NCBI GenBank assembly: GCA_031763025.1
Contig: JASSKH010000037.1
Location: forward strand, 1,364,001-1,428,000
Source of the DNA: Macrocystis pyrifera
Taxonomy: Eukaryota; Sar; Phaeophyceae; Laminariales; Laminariaceae
Direction: 5' to 3'
DNA: 64,000 bases
Below are positions 10,961 to 22,956 of this stretch, piece after piece. The notes under the pieces are model-generated. The model saw nothing but the letters and a program-made list of their open reading frames with translations. It did not search any database and was not told the DNA's origin. Position 1 is the first letter of the stretch; each line of letters begins with the position of its first letter. Position numbers and translations under genes: made by a program.

Positions 10961-11747
10961 CACGTTTGCTTTATTTTGCGCAAGCTGCACGTTTTTTCTC
11001 CGTATCTCATTTTATTATATGAGGCCTTCCTTGCCATTGCTAGTATAGGTTTCTTCGTAGAGTCAGGACAGAGTAACCATTGTTTCTATTCGTGGGTAAA
11101 TTTAGGTAACCGTACACCAGTACATATCATACTTCGAAGTATGCGTAGAGTTATTGACTGTTTGCTTTTCTCACAGGGCACCCTCGGCAATGCTCTTACC
11201 TCTCAGAAATCACGCCTGTCACATATTTTATTTGCCTACGAGCCGTTTTCCTGGTTTTCTTTCATTTCATTGCTTTTTTAAAACTACACATTTGGTGTTT
11301 CCCCATAAAACTAAGTAGTGTTTCTCTGTTAGAAACCGCCCCGCTTTAGTGAGTTATTCGAAAAACAAGTATAGCTGAGTGACAGGAGAGCAGCGACAGA
11401 GCGAAAAAGGCACGTGTCAAACTGGTTTAGGAAGCGCGGCGGCGACATCAGCAGTGGAAGCACGAGGCTGCTGGTTTTGGACAGTGGGGATAGCTTCCGC
11501 AATCTTGATCGGCGGGAGGTGGCCTCTCACAAAGCAACCCTTTTCTACCCCAGTCACAGCAGTTTGTTTCCGAGATCAAAACAGTTTTTTCAGAACCACG
11601 GAACTGGTATAAAATACCAACCGATCCAAGCCTCTAACGGGACCGTGTGTACCAGGTGTTATATCATGCCTGGCATTGTAGAGCACAGCAGTACAGCAGT
11701 GCGAGTACGGTAGTACGAGAGAGAAATGAATTTCTGACTTCAGACCA

Positions 11748-11867
11748 TTAGGGTCGACCTTAGCGAAGAGTCTTTTTCAGTTTTTTTCGGTTAGGGAAAA
11801 ACCGAAAGATACCGAAAATACTGAAAAAGACCTGAAAAACAGCAGTCCTCGTTAAGATCGACCCTTA
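11748..11867. mobile_element. Inverted-repeat MITE with TTA flanks
   Basis: Ends GGGTCGACCTTAGCGAAGA and TCGTTAAGATCGACCC form an imperfect inverted repeat, and TTA stands on both sides. About 120 bp with a second inner inverted repeat (TTTTTCAG..CTGAAAAAG). Only one copy is seen. Confidence 0.65.
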
Positions 11868-11879
11868 CTCTTCTCTCCT

Positions 11880-12030
11880 GCTCATGGTTCATGATCCACT
11901 CCCGAAAACGAGACTACTGCTGTTCATATTTCGCAGCAAGAAGACGCCGTGAACCCTTTCGCGGCTTCGCTTGGCAAAAATAGAGACATTATCCGCTACA
12001 CACCCGCTCGTATCGATGCCCGCTATGCCC
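11880..12030. repeat. Block W, copy 1 (segmental duplication)
   Basis: Contains CCCTTTCGCGGCTTCGCTTG then AAATAGAGACATTATCCGC. A matching block lies at 42,345-42,430 with CCTTTTCGCGGCTTCGATTG. Each stands downstream of a tetraspan gene and upstream of a block U. Confidence 0.6.
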
Positions 12031-12080
12031 GGTAAGCTGCAGTAGTATATATATATGGTGTAGAGCAGTAGAGCAACATG

Positions 12081-12457
12081 TCACTGCAACACTGCACGAC
12101 TACGTGCAACAGCAGTTGCCGCTTTCTTGACGCGCCCCAACTCACCTTCGACTGCCTCTGGCCCTTCTTCAGCAGCAGCCACGTTGTCCGGTTTTCCCAC
12201 GGTCAAAACATCGCTGCCTTCTAGCCCTCGCGGGGGTGGCACGTTCCGCTTATCCGTCGTGTCGACCCCCCCCACTAACTTAACGGCTGCGCTGGCTGCA
12301 GCCTCCTCCGGATAGAAGCCCGATATGACGATACGTGTACAGCGCAAGCTTGGTGTCGAAAGAGCTTGCCCAAGCCAATGCGTGGGTAAATCAACGGGGG
12401 TTCCTCGACTAGATCTTCAATGCGCCCAAACCTTCGTTCTAGCTCTCTGGTGATCAT
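12081..12457 (-). pseudogene. Minus-strand coding remnant of unknown family
   Basis: Two overlapping minus frames (12275-12457 and 12081-12347) have protein-like composition: ELERRFGRIEDLVEEPPL in one, and EEAAASAAVKLVGG with NVPPPRGLEGSDVL in the other. GC content is higher than in the surroundings, which suggests former coding DNA, perhaps of a transposable element. No domain is recognised. Confidence 0.25.
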
Positions 12458-12563
12458 TGCAACACCATCTCGGCGCTGAGAGGTGGACAGCAGCCCGCCT
12501 ACATTGCTAGCACGCTTCGTTCGTTCTGTGCAGCAGAGAGCAGAGGTCAGAGACGTGAGAGGT

Positions 12564-12720
12564 CAGATAGTCATTCCCATTGGATTGGCCATATTGTGCG
12601 GGGGGATATTGGGTTACTTTCCCCGTACCAACAAGCCTTCAAGAGTTTTAGGAACTCTTAAATCCGACGAAATTTAACAACAATGGGAATGACTTATCCT
12701 AGTCATTCCCATTGTTTAAC
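12564..12720. repeat. Hairpin around AGTCATTCCCATTG
   Basis: CAATGGGAATGACT at about 12,681 pairs with AGTCATTCCCATTG at about 12,702 across a short loop. A third copy of the same 14-mer is at about 12,567. Confidence 0.7.
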
Positions 12721-13118
12721 AATTTAATTTTCGATGAGGCAAGGAAGGAACACTGCCAGTGCTGCTGCACCGTAGCATTGCAGGCATTGCAGAACTTAGA
12801 GATGGACAGTGCAGCGTTAAGGGAAACTGGAATCCAACCCCCACAACTTCGATATCCGGATCCAGCCGTTTGAGCTGATAACAAGGCACCTTCAGCAGCT
12901 ACTGCCAGACGAACTGGACGTCATTGCGTCAAAACAGAGTGAGAGTGCCTCTTCTCCCCATCCATCTTGTCGTGGATTGCCTCGCAGAAGGACACAAGAA
13001 TACCAGCACTTGTCATTGATGTTGCTGCTGCTGTTGATGCTGTTCGTTGATTATGGTGAATGCTGTTCTTCTCACATGCATGATGAGCTATGCATTTATG
13101 TCGCCATGTACATGTTAT

Positions 13119-13214
13119 TTAACCCTTTTAGAACTGCAGTCCTGTTCTGGGGACAAACCAGTCAAATTCCAAGTAGTTTGTCCCCAAATGGGACTGCAGT
13201 TCTAAAGGGGTTAA
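13119..13214. mobile_element. piggyBac-type MITE
   Basis: TTAA on both sides and ends starting CCC are the hallmarks of piggyBac elements. The left end TTAACCCTTTTAGAACTGCA pairs with the right end TGCAGTTCTAAAGGGGTTAA. Inner GGGGACAAAC also pairs with GTTTGTCCCC, so nearly the whole 96 bp folds into one hairpin. Confidence 0.8.
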
Positions 13215-13269
13215 ACTTATTTTTAATTTCAATTCTCGACAAATCAAAGACCTCATGCTCACACAAAGG

Positions 13270-14222
13270 TCCTGAGAAGAGGCCGTTTCCTATGCGGTTC
13301 GATTTTTGAGCTTCAGATTTTGACCCGATGGTTATTCAGATATGAAGTTATCACAATAATTGTAAAATTAGGTAAAAATGGAATATAGACGAGGCGTATT
13401 ACGCAGCTTGCAAAGTTGAGTATCAACTATTTAATCAGTCGAACTCACAGCTGACGTATTTCAAAATTTATAAAATATGAACTTGGCAAATCGAAAGAGT
13501 CTACCATATGCGGAAAAATCAGATTTATTGTGCGTGTAGAGATTTTATTATTGTGCGTGTCGAGATTCCAGCAAACGCCGAGACCAACTGCGTGATTTGG
13601 CGCCGCGAAGAGACGCGCTGGGTGCGCTGCCCTGCGCGTAGGACCCAAGCGTCCGAGCCCACGCTGACTGCCTCTGGTCTGGCAGCGAAGAGACGTGGCG
13701 AGTGCGCTAGAGTCAACCTGTGTTGGTATTTTGTGTTTCATTTTTGTGACCGACTGCTGCTGCTGCTGCTGTACAGCAGTGTAGTCTACGAGTACGTATC
13801 CACGGAGAGGCGCGTGCCGAGTGCGCTTCTCTTGGTCTCTAGGCCCGAGCCCGCGCCAGCCGACTCTAGTCTGGCCACGGAGGGACGCGCCGTCCGCGCG
13901 TCGGGCGCGAAGCAACGTCGCCATACAGCAGCTGTACCACCATCCAACTCATCGGTCGTTCTGCTGCTGTTTGCTGTCGTGGATAACATCTTGAATTTAA
14001 ACAGCATGCCATTTTTCGATTTGAAAATCTGATGACCCAGGTCGTCGGATTTTGGCCTAAAATCCGATGACTTGGCCCAAAATCCGACGACTTGGGTCAT
14101 CGGATTCTCAAATCGAAAAAAATCCGGTCGGATTTTGTATATTTGGACTGCATAAGCAGGGTCATTCATTTTTGAGATCGAAAATCTGAAGCTCGAAATC
14201 GAACCGCATAAGAAACGGCCTG
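13270..14222. mobile_element. About 950-bp element with terminal inverted repeats
   Basis: The left TIR (GGCCGTTTCCTATGCGGTTC, then GATTTTTGAGCTTCAGATTT) is the reverse complement of the right TIR at about 14,172-14,218 with few changes. The core is GC-rich at 13,580-13,920, with repeated GAAGAGACG and GAGTGCGCT motifs. It also holds the hairpin at 14,015-14,118. No transposase is evident, so it is non-autonomous. Confidence 0.65.
14015..14118. repeat. Long hairpin inside the TIR element
   Basis: CGATTTGAAAATCTGATGAC pairs with GTCATCGGATTCTCAAATCG, and the inner arm CGTCGGATTTTGG pairs with CCAAAATCCGACG. The arms are about 40 bases with a short centre. Confidence 0.8.
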
Positions 14223-14235
14223 AGCCCTATAATTT

Positions 14236-15240
14236 TAATACGAGTATGGGAAGAGAACGCGAAACTCGTAAAACAGTTGGAAACAGTACAAATGACAGCA
14301 GCAAAAAAAATCCTAAGATGCTCAAGTACGACTATGTAGTAATACAGTATTAAGAGCAGAACTGGAAATGCACCCACTCAAGACAACTAGAGACATGAGA
14401 AAGTTGAACTGGCAATATAAAGTAAGGAACATGCCAAAAAAGAGGTTGCCAGCCATAGTTAGTTGGTAGAGCTGTATGGGAGAAAGTAACAAGAGGGCGA
14501 GCTGGAATAAGGTGGGATGGCCTAGTTGAGAAAGTGTGGAGGGATACAGGGGGGTGCCAAGAAGAGATGATGTCCGCCGGGAAGTTTGGGGGGTACAAGG
14601 CAGAAATAGAAAGGATAGAAAGAAGGGAAAGGCTAGCGCTAAGAAACAAGGTGGAATCGGAAAAACACTTCAGAGATATACGGGGGATTGAGGGAAGGGA
14701 TAGGAATGAAAACGTATTTGCATGACCCAATGGACTTCGCGAAACGCTGAAACTGCGCTTTCGTGTAAGGGACCTGGACCTGCCACAAAGAAGAAAGAGG
14801 CATAGTACCAGTAGCCGGGAGGAGGAGGAAGTAGATGCACAGATGTGCCCGTGTGGCAAAGCAATAGAGAGTAGAACTCACATAGTAGGGGAATGTGAAA
14901 TATACAAGGAGGAACGGGATGTGTTAGAAGAGGAGATGAGGGGAATAGACGAATGTGACATGGAGGAGTTTGATACAATGAATAGCAGCGAGAAAAAGAT
15001 CGCTATCCTAGGAGATAGATGGTGGCCACAGGCGACCCAACAGGAAGGAGATAAGATTAGCTAAAAGTTTCTATGTAATATATATGGAAACAACGTAATG
15101 AGCGCCCAATTGTTGGAGGTGTCTCTATTAGGAGTAGGAACGGTGCTCCGTCTCGAAAGGGATGCGTGGTCAATGGTCAAATGACTAAGGCAAGCAACAA
15201 ATGAGTACCCCCCCCCCCCCCCCCCCCCCCCCCCCCGCCC
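14236..15240 (+). mobile_element. 5'-truncated LINE, 3' part with Cys-His motif and C-tract tail
   Basis: The 3' part of a non-LTR retrotransposon ORF. A frame at 14843-15064 reads MCPCGKAIESRTHIVGECEI, the C-P-C-G...H...C motif common at the C-terminus of LINE reverse transcriptases. Upstream fragments read LVKQLETVQMTAAKKIL and WQYKVRNMPKKRLPAIV in changing frames with stops. It matches the minus-strand LINE at 57.40-59.43 kb down to CAACAAATGAGTAC. It ends in an uninterrupted run of about 29 C. It abuts the right TIR of the 13.27-14.22 kb element. Confidence 0.75.
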
Positions 15241-16260
15241 CATACCACAGAGGTTAATAAAGCAAGTGGGACCATGTACCGTGGGGAGTGTACTCATGTC
15301 ATACAATAGCCGTAGTCGTATGACCAACAACCCTCGCATCCCTACAATGCCGGGACAGAGCACGTCGGGTTTTCACCGACGGACATTGCTTGCACCAAGG
15401 GCGTAGCGCCGTGAGGCGTTGGGCGAGTCGCATGAAGGGTAAGCTGCATCCTGCTAGGAATCCCTTGTGAGGCGAACTTGCAATGGACGACAGCTTCGCA
15501 TGAATTGATATGTTTTCTGGTGTGGCCACTTCCAGAGACAGCAATGGGTATACTACTATGTATCTGCCTCGTGAGTACCTTACCATACGCACACTATGTG
15601 ATACGACCATTCCCCTCGTGCATAGGGTTCTCCACCCCGCACGAATGATCTAACTCGACCGCCAGCCATGGTCACCGCTAACAGCAGCAATAATTAAGCG
15701 GTACCCTGATTGTCTAGCTCACGCAGTGAGAAGGGTGTTTTTACACCGTCATCGCCAACCGGCGCCAACCCAACCTATATAATATAACATATATATAATA
15801 ATGTATATGGGGAAGGGAGGACGGTAGGGGGGATATACTATACCGCAGTACTTTTGAGCCCAAAAAAATATTTATGGCGGTGTATGATGAGAAACCGCCC
15901 AATCAATATTCACTAGCAGAGGAATTGTACGTACGTCCTAGGTTCTTAGACTTGCACGTATTTTTTATACCACCTGGCACCCTTTTCCCCATTTGGTACT
16001 TTGATCCCGCCGTGGGCCCCATCCCATTCCTTAAGGCACCCTGCTCCCACTTGGCGGTGCAGAAATATCGTCAGCCCTCCGCAGGAGCCGCCGGAGGCCC
16101 ACCTGACACCTGATCCCATTCGGTACCATGTAGGCCATACGTATCTACAGCAACTCCTGCTGTATATAACAACCGTATTGAATTTACGTGCAAATCTGAA
16201 GAGCCTTGCACGTACGTGCAATTTCTCCGCCCCTCCCCGATGGTATATTTTATAAAACAA
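15241..16260. other. No gene seen
   Basis: Short frames only. An AT microsatellite patch lies near 15,775-15,810. Nothing matches the other duplicated blocks. Confidence 0.35.
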
Positions 16261-16264
16261 ACTA

Positions 16265-16390
16265 AAAAAGCACGTCAGCTGTGAGTTCAACCGATCGGTC
16301 GATACACAACTGTGCAAGCTGCGTGAACCGTTCGCGCGTTTTCCATTATTTCCCCCGCGATTGACTACTGGCCACATTTGCAATCATCAT
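16265..16390 (-). repeat. Dispersed repeat, copy also at 36.33 kb and 13.4 kb
   Basis: Reverse complement of 36,340-36,465: both contain the arm AGTTCAACCGATCGG / CCGATCGGTTGAACT, CGCGCGAACGGTTCACGCAG and a run with CGCGATTGACTACTGGCC. A shorter copy (GCAGCTTGCAAAGTTGAGTA) is at 13,395-13,460. Confidence 0.75.
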
Positions 16391-17792
16391 TCGGATTTGT
16401 GTTGTGCTCTACAATTTTCGTAGCCGATGGCGTTGTTGCCCGGACGCGCGGCCATTTTGTTGTCAAAGTCGTTTATTGGTGGGGTACAGAGCTCCTGTTA
16501 TGGTATTCACGGTATCCCCGTTTCCCCTCTGTTGTTGAGGTGGCGTGTTTCTAATGAAACGCGCCAAGCAAATAATTTATATGACCCGCCCTGGTCTCAG
16601 TCAGTACCCTCTGAGAGTCAGGAAAGTGGGAATCATCAATAAAATACATCAAACTCTAAAACCCGAGGGAAAGTACCGTAATTTAGCAATAGCACGACTC
16701 AGATATGTGTTGCTCCCTAAAAAGTATATCAAGCCGGCCAAAATCAACTCCAATCTGCTATTTCCGAGGAAACAATGATTATCTCGCGAAATTTTATACG
16801 TTTTTCCTTGGAAAAACAAAACTAGCTTACACCGGGGGGCAGGAGAGAGGAATCGTTTGCCATCCTTTAATTTGAAATCGCACGAAAGGGTCTCCGCGCT
16901 GCCAAAACTACAAGCAAAATGACGTCCTAGATTTAGTTTTTAGTATGACATCTCCTGCAACTTTTTTTTCATTATAAATCGGCAAAGTGCTAAGCCTGGC
17001 AAATCCCGACAGCTGTCCAAATTATGTTTTTTTTATATGGTTGGAAAACGTGCTATTGAATAGAAAATCCCCAAGATCGATAATTAACAAGTGACTGTTT
17101 TTAATGTTACAAGTATGGTGGCAAGTGGTCCCTACCGGCGGCTAGCGACACGTCCAGGGTCGGCTTGGAGGGCTCAGATGCCCTGCGGAATCTGGTCGGC
17201 GTGACATCAGGCTACCAAGCGGTTTAAGAAGGAGAGATACGGTACAGCATATATCCTATATACCAGGCAAAGCCTGTATCTTTACCTGGGGGTACGGCTT
17301 GTTTCCACCCACCTTCGGTTACGGTTTTTTTTTTTTGGAGAACCTAGAGAACATTGTCCGGCGTATCGGTGCTAATGTTATTCGAAACAAAATAACACTC
17401 CAGGAAATACTATCCGCCTTGAAATCAGCGGGTCAGCGCTACCTTCGGATTTCTGACCCAAACGCCCCGCCCAAAGAATAGACAGTGCACCTTGCTTGAT
17501 GCGGGGGAATCTTAGACAAATATGAATGGCATGTAACGATGTTACTGTCAGAGACAAAATGCCAAACGGCAAATGGCGAAAACTTTTATTATTGCATACA
17601 CGGCGCCAGCTCGACTACTGCTGTCTGTACTGAGATGCTGGCAATCGCCCTCTACGAAGTAAGGTGCAAAGAGCTCAACATTGGATGTGCGGCAGTGGCA
17701 ATGTGCCAGCGCATGGTTCACCGCCTAATTTTTGGTTACAGCCCTATTGCGCCCATAAAACCAGATGGACTCGTCAAATCTGATATTCCCTC

Positions 17793-17903
17793 TATTACGG
17801 AGGTCCATAGTTAATAGGACCTATGGTATACATAAAAACCTATATATTTACATATTTTTTACTAACAATATTTGGTCCTGTTAACTATGGACCCCCGTAT
17901 TAG
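17793..17903. mobile_element. TA-flanked MITE, copy 4
   Basis: Same family, inserted in block U of unit 2. The matching block U at about 50,270 lacks it, so it arrived after the segmental duplication or was lost from the other copy. Confidence 0.9.
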
Positions 17904-17950
17904 TACCTGTTACGAGTGCGATTCCTGGGCCTTTCAATGTGTGTTTAGGT

Positions 17951-18174
17951 TAGTGTTGTATATCGGATATCGATATCGGAATCGAGTTTAATACGACACC
18001 GATAAACAAAACAACTATGTATTCGATACGATTTCCAAATTTGATACATCGAAGCTTTCGTTCAGTGTCAGCATGAGAGGCACGGGGATGCCAGGGGATG
18101 GAGGGCAAAACACGTTCGATACGATACATCGAAAAGTTCGAAACTGCGATGTATCGATACGATATCCAACACTA
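17951..18174. mobile_element. 224-bp hAT-like non-autonomous element
   Basis: Ends TAGTGTTGTATATCGGATAT and GATATCCAACACTA form a short imperfect inverted repeat of the TAG-N-G style seen in hAT elements. The inside is rich in CGATACGAT. The equivalent spot in block U copy 2 lacks it. Flanking 8-mers (GTTTAGGT and ATTTGGCG) are only similar, so a target duplication is uncertain. Confidence 0.55.
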
Positions 18175-18736
18175 ATTTGGCGGAAAGTTGGCCCCATCGA
18201 ATCTTCTGGCAGTCGCTCTATCGGCATGAAATACTTCTACACGAGTACAAGCGAGGCACCTCGAACTCTTCACAAACAAGAACTATCGACCACAACCAGC
18301 AGTGTCAACGTTCGTGTAGGAGCCGCTCCGTCCGTGATCGGTGCTGGCGCTACCCATTACCCAACCCCAGGCAACCAAACGGCGAAGACTAGTCATCTAC
18401 CCCCCTTCCTCCGGACTGTGGACACATACATGGCTCCCTCCCAGGTTGGTTCGTATTTTTGAAGTCATCACCATACTTATGGAGAGAAGAACGTTTTTTT
18501 TTTATGGCCGCACGGAATGTTGGTTGCTTGCACCTGCCCATCAGGCATGCTCGACGGCTGATTGCGAACGAGGGCCACCTGGCACGACCCGCTTTCTCGT
18601 CACGGCTCCAGTGCCTCGAGGCCTGCCCCTGACGAGAGCTTAGAGTTGAGGTACCGAAAGCACGTTCTCTGTTTGCCCATCGTGTTCTTCGGCTATGCTG
18701 GTGATGGTTGTGTACTCTCTGTTGGTTGTATCCTGG

Positions 18737-18846
18737 TATTACGGGGGACCATAGTAAATAGGACCAAATTTTTGTGAGTAAAAATAGGTAAATATATAGG
18801 CTTTTGTGTGTACCATAGGTCCTATTTACTATGGTCCCCCGTAATA
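18737..18846. mobile_element. TA-flanked MITE, copy 5
   Basis: Best-preserved copy: the ends form a perfect inverted repeat of about 29 bases beginning TATTACGGGGGACCATAGTA. It sits just past the end of block U. Confidence 0.92.
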
Positions 18847-18849
18847 GCT

Positions 18850-20640
18850 GTAAGTTTTAAGCGTACACGACCACGACCATGTCTTCTAGTTGTAGATGTT
18901 GTCGTCGCCACAGTGAACCGGTATTACTTATACTCAGCCACATGCAGCACACCCAGTGTTCGATCCGATGCAGAATATTATTCTTTATACACGACGGCCC
19001 CACAGAAAAAAATACCTGAGAAAACGAAACGTGATATATAGTGACACCTGACACGAAGTGTGTGCGTGCTGTCTCCACGTCAAACCGTTCTTTCTACCCA
19101 ACCAGTACGCCCAGTGTCCATGCCGATTCCTTATCCTAGAGAGCTAGAGAGATACAGGTTATGCGGTCACAGACTGTGAGACAGAGAAAACAACTAAAAC
19201 CAAAAAAAATGGCAAACGATTGGGTATAGCGAGTGAAATGCCAACGTACCGGGTACGAAACCACAGCAACACAAGCCAGACCAGAAAATAATAGCAAAAA
19301 GACAACAAAGAAGAAGCAAAATAATCCTGAAACGAAACAGAATACAAGTGACGCAAGTTGGTCAGAAAGGCTTCTAGAAGAAAAGCGTATATGGTACATG
19401 CTTAAGGGGAACAGATAACAGCTGCACGCACGAGGAAACACCAAGGAGAGGGAGATACCGGCATAAAGACGGCGGGCGGGGGAAGGAAACAGGGAGAGAA
19501 AACAAGGCTAAAAGCGAGAAAGAAGAGAGAAAAGAGAAGAAAAATAAAGAAAATCGTACTTATGGCGGTGATAGCAACATGGCCTCCTCCCGTCTCGGCT
19601 ACAAAACCTATTCGGGGACCTTTGCACACCTTCTGCCGTCTCCTTTCAAATCTCGTCAATAGCGGTGTCAAGTGTCAGCACTGCCCGAAAAAAATGTTTA
19701 TATTGCCAAGCCGGCCCTACTACTAAATAAAGAGCATCACAAAACAAGCCCAACGAGGAAACATATATTCAGAGAAACTTGTAGCATCCACGTCCTTGAA
19801 TCCAAAATTGTCCTGAGGCGAACGGAAGTTTCCGTGGCGTGGCGCTGTCAGCTTGTCGTGCCGTCGACCGCATGCACGCTGGCTGGTGCTCTCGGTAGCA
19901 TTATCTACACCTCTTGCGCGAGGGGGGTTCTCTACGCGGAATAATTACATGACACCCCTAGCCCGACAGAGAGCCGTTCCTAGGCCCGAAATAGTTTCAC
20001 TCGGTTAGAGGCCTTCTGCTGTTGGACTTGCACCAGACGACTACAGGTATCAAGGGTTTTCTTTCTGTTCTTGATATGTACAGGAGCCGGGTATATGGTT
20101 GTATCATACAAGCAGCGAGGCCTGGACCTATCAGCCATAACTGGTACTACCCTGTCCCTGAAAATAAGTACCGAGTGCATATTAATACTTCATCAAAAGG
20201 GTCCTTGTATTTTTAGACAGAGTGGCGGTATAACATTCTGAACGGTAAACCTTCTACCGGCCATCTGAGGAACGTTGATCATGGTCACGCTGGTGTAGTT
20301 TACGTTGAAATCCTACAACAAACAAGGTTGCGGTCTTGGGTTCGCGTCATCTTGTGCTACGGATCGGTTTTTCCGAAGACATGACGTGTTCGTTGGAAGG
20401 AACCATATGTTTTTGTTTTATCATAGTCAGCGCTATTAATAGAGTGCCCCAGCAGGTATTAATTGTTCTTCTCAGTTTAAAGTGTTTTCGTGTGTTCATT
20501 TCTGCATTCTATGAACATATTTCGATATTTTTATTTTCCAGTTCCGAGCAGATCTTAATGAAACTTTTGTTTTGACGCGATTATATGAATTTGTGCGGAG
20601 GCTTCAGGGTATCTAGTCCAATTTCTGGCCGTTATTGACG
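18850..20640. other. No gene seen; A-rich stretch at 19.19-19.57 kb
   Basis: Only short frames. The 19,190-19,570 part is purine-rich (AAAGACAACAAAGAAGAAGC) and resembles the A-rich stretch at 60.07-60.52 kb in style. Confidence 0.35.
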
Positions 20641-20727
20641 TGAATCGTGTCTTATGGGGCCTGTTTGGTGGGGGGGGGGACATTTTTCCAATAATAGAAC
20701 GAAAAATGACCAGTTGTTTTTTTTGGA

Positions 20728-20952
20728 GGCCTTCTTCCACCACTCCATACTGCTGTGGAGCTGTTGGGAAGCTTTTGCACCAGACCTCGGAGATCTGTTG
20801 CAACTATGTACGTATGGGTTTTAAGCTGTGGGCTATGACGGATCACATTTCCACCACTCCCTCCTGTAAAGCGATCGGAAGCTGTTGAACGAGACCTCGG
20901 AAGTATGTTGCAACTATACATGAGTTGTAGACTGTGGGCTATGACGGATCAC
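20728..20952. repeat. Two tandem units of about 115 bp
   Basis: Each unit holds CCACCACTCC, GACCTCGGA, TGTTGCAACTAT and ends GTGGGCTATGACGGATCAC (20,828 and 20,933). Confidence 0.85.
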
Positions 20953-20959
20953 GACAGTA

Positions 20960-21780
20960 TGTAGACTTATGCACAATCTACAACCCACTGGCTGCACAGC
21001 TGGGATACAGCACCCGTGCATCGACCACCACGGAGAGGGAGAGCATCAGCATAGCATTGTGGCCACCATCGCGTGCGTTGTAGCCGCCCAGCAGCCGCGC
21101 TGGGCAAATAATTTCGTCTCCTAACGGAAATGAATCACGATAGACGATTAAAACACAAAAAAAAAAAAACATGTTTTTTTTTCTGGTTCAGCGACTAGGA
21201 AAGCCCTGCACGCATTTCTCGCGCTTTCTTCGAGGGACTATATAGTGATGAAGGTTGATTGCCCAAACCTGTGTGGACCGCTCGTTCTTGTCGTGCGGTC
21301 CAAAACCCGAGTTATGTTGAGATTTTGCCGCCCCCCCATGAAGTATAAGTAAAATCATGATAAGGTGGGACATCGAAGAACGATGTGGTGAGATTTTTTG
21401 CCGCTGACCAACCCGACTTCCTTCCTTGATCAATAATTCCTACTAAAACGATTAAAATGCTCAGCCATACAATTTGGCCCAGTTTTGACAAATGGTTGAA
21501 TATGCTTGACTTTTGACTTGAAACCCCAATCCTAACCAAGGAAGCTTCAGTCGAAAATCCAAACCCAAAACAGCAAGGCCCGGTTTTCGAAACAAGGTAG
21601 GACGAAAAATCTCTAGTACACAATTCATCGTGAGCTTGCCATACACCCAGTTCGGCAGCAAGTCCTTAAGAAAATTATTCGGAGATGTTCGTAGCCGTCC
21701 ATCCGAATCAGTTTGGAAGGGTCAGGTGGGATCAGATCGGCGTGGAATCATGGTGGCAGGCGGTATCAGGGTAGAATATT
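20960..21780. other. No gene seen
   Basis: Short frames and homopolymer A and T runs near 21,155-21,185. It may include the degraded 3' end of the adjacent LINE. Confidence 0.3.
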
Positions 21781-22925
21781 CGATCAATATCTTTTTATGC
21801 TCCCCAGGTAGTTGTCCTCGGTCAACAGGAGGGATCGACACAGCAATAGAACCTTGCTGCCGACCTGGATGTAGGGACTACTGCTGTTGATCTTCCATCT
21901 GGTAGAACCGTCTCTGTCTGTAAGAGGTCGTCCTACTGACGGTGCCTCGGCTCCTAGGCAGGGATTGATGGACTTGCCGTAGCTTATCGTAGTTTCGACT
22001 TGCTCGTGCCCCGCGTGACGTGCCCGTACAGCAGAGTCTCCCTCGACTACCGCGGGTTTCAGCATTCACACCTTCGCTCGTAAGCGAACGCCCGGGCAGT
22101 CTTTTCTATGTTGTACCGCCGGAAGCATGCCCAGACCCTCAATACAAGCCGCACGACCGCGCCCCTGAGGCCGCTGTATTTGCTGGTAACCCCGCGAAAG
22201 TACACAAGCTCGATCGGTCGGTTGTATTCCTTGCCGACTGTAGTGACAGCGAAGGACACCTTTCCGGCGCCCTTCGTTTGCAGGCGCATGATATCTGTCT
22301 TGGCCTTCGAAAACGTGAACCCGAGCTCTGCGCAAGCAGTCAGGGTCACCGTCAGCATCCTCTGCAGTCCTCCCGGTAATCACGATACGATACCCACGTC
22401 GCGAGCGTACAGCATTCCCCATCACGTCTGGCCCCCGTCCTGCTCCTGCCTGTCGATTTTGCCGGCCAGTGTCTTGTCCTGCTTCCCGAGTTTCTCCTTG
22501 TTTTGTTGGGGTTGCACTACGTCGTCCATGATGGCTGCATCAGCGCGGAAAAGCTTCTCGGCCACGCGCAACGCCGCTGTAAGAAACAAATTGAACAATA
22601 GTGCCGCGAGGACACACTTTTACCGAAGGCCCTGCTCCACGTCGAACATACCCGAGCACACGCCGTCATCCAGCCGCACACATGTTCGCATGCCGTCGTG
22701 GATATGGGGGATGGCCGCGAGCATTTTCGCTCCCACGTCGCAGCAGGCTAGAACAGCCCATAGTAGGATAGTTCGGCCAACGGAGAAGTATGCCTTGGTG
22801 AGGTCAACGAAACACATGCATAGGGGGGTGTCCTTCCTGGCCAGCTTCTGCAGGCGTCGTACAACGAACGTCATATCGACCGTCGAGCGCCGCGGTCTGC
22901 AGCAACGTTGTTCCTCCGGCGGGGG
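21780..22925 (-). mobile_element. Degenerate LINE with reverse-transcriptase core
   Basis: Minus-strand reading gives RRSTVDMTFVVRRLQKLARK, then MCFVDLTKAYFSV (RT motif A region, where the usual second Asp is Phe), AIPHIHDGMRTCVRLDDG and MFDVEQGLR. Further on come LFNLFLTAALRVAEK, MLYARDVGIV (the YADD box altered to YARD) and a C-terminal half with SKAKTDIMRLQTKGAGKVSF. Stops and frame changes interrupt it, and its 5' half is missing beyond about 22,925. It is a dead, 5'-truncated copy. The wording is familiar to me from elements in brown algae and related stramenopiles; this is recall, not a search. Confidence 0.82.
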
Positions 22926-22956
22926 GTGGCTTCTTCCTCGCAGTAGCCGGCCTCTC

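Larger units (their letters stand above)
16720..18710 (+). repeat. Block U, copy 1 (segmental duplication)
   Basis: It aligns to 49,178-50,820 in order. Shared landmarks include CGTTTTTCCTTGG, CAAGATCGA, CGGCGGCTAG, GATTGTCCG, GCAATGTGC, GCCAGATG, TGATTGGTGCTGGCG-like, GGAGAGAAG and CCACGTTCTCT-like sequence. Frames at 17650-17790 and 50140-50290 give parallel peptides (CAAVAMC...IKPDGLV and CAVAAMC...IKPDELV), so an exon may hide here. Two insertions (MITE copy 4 and the hAT-like element) are absent from the other copy. Confidence 0.6.

Noticed and set aside
15208-15236. Run of about 29 C as an assembly gap filler
   Set aside because: It follows the LINE 3' end exactly, and the other copy of this LINE also ends in a C-run, so it is likely real, though its length may be imprecise.
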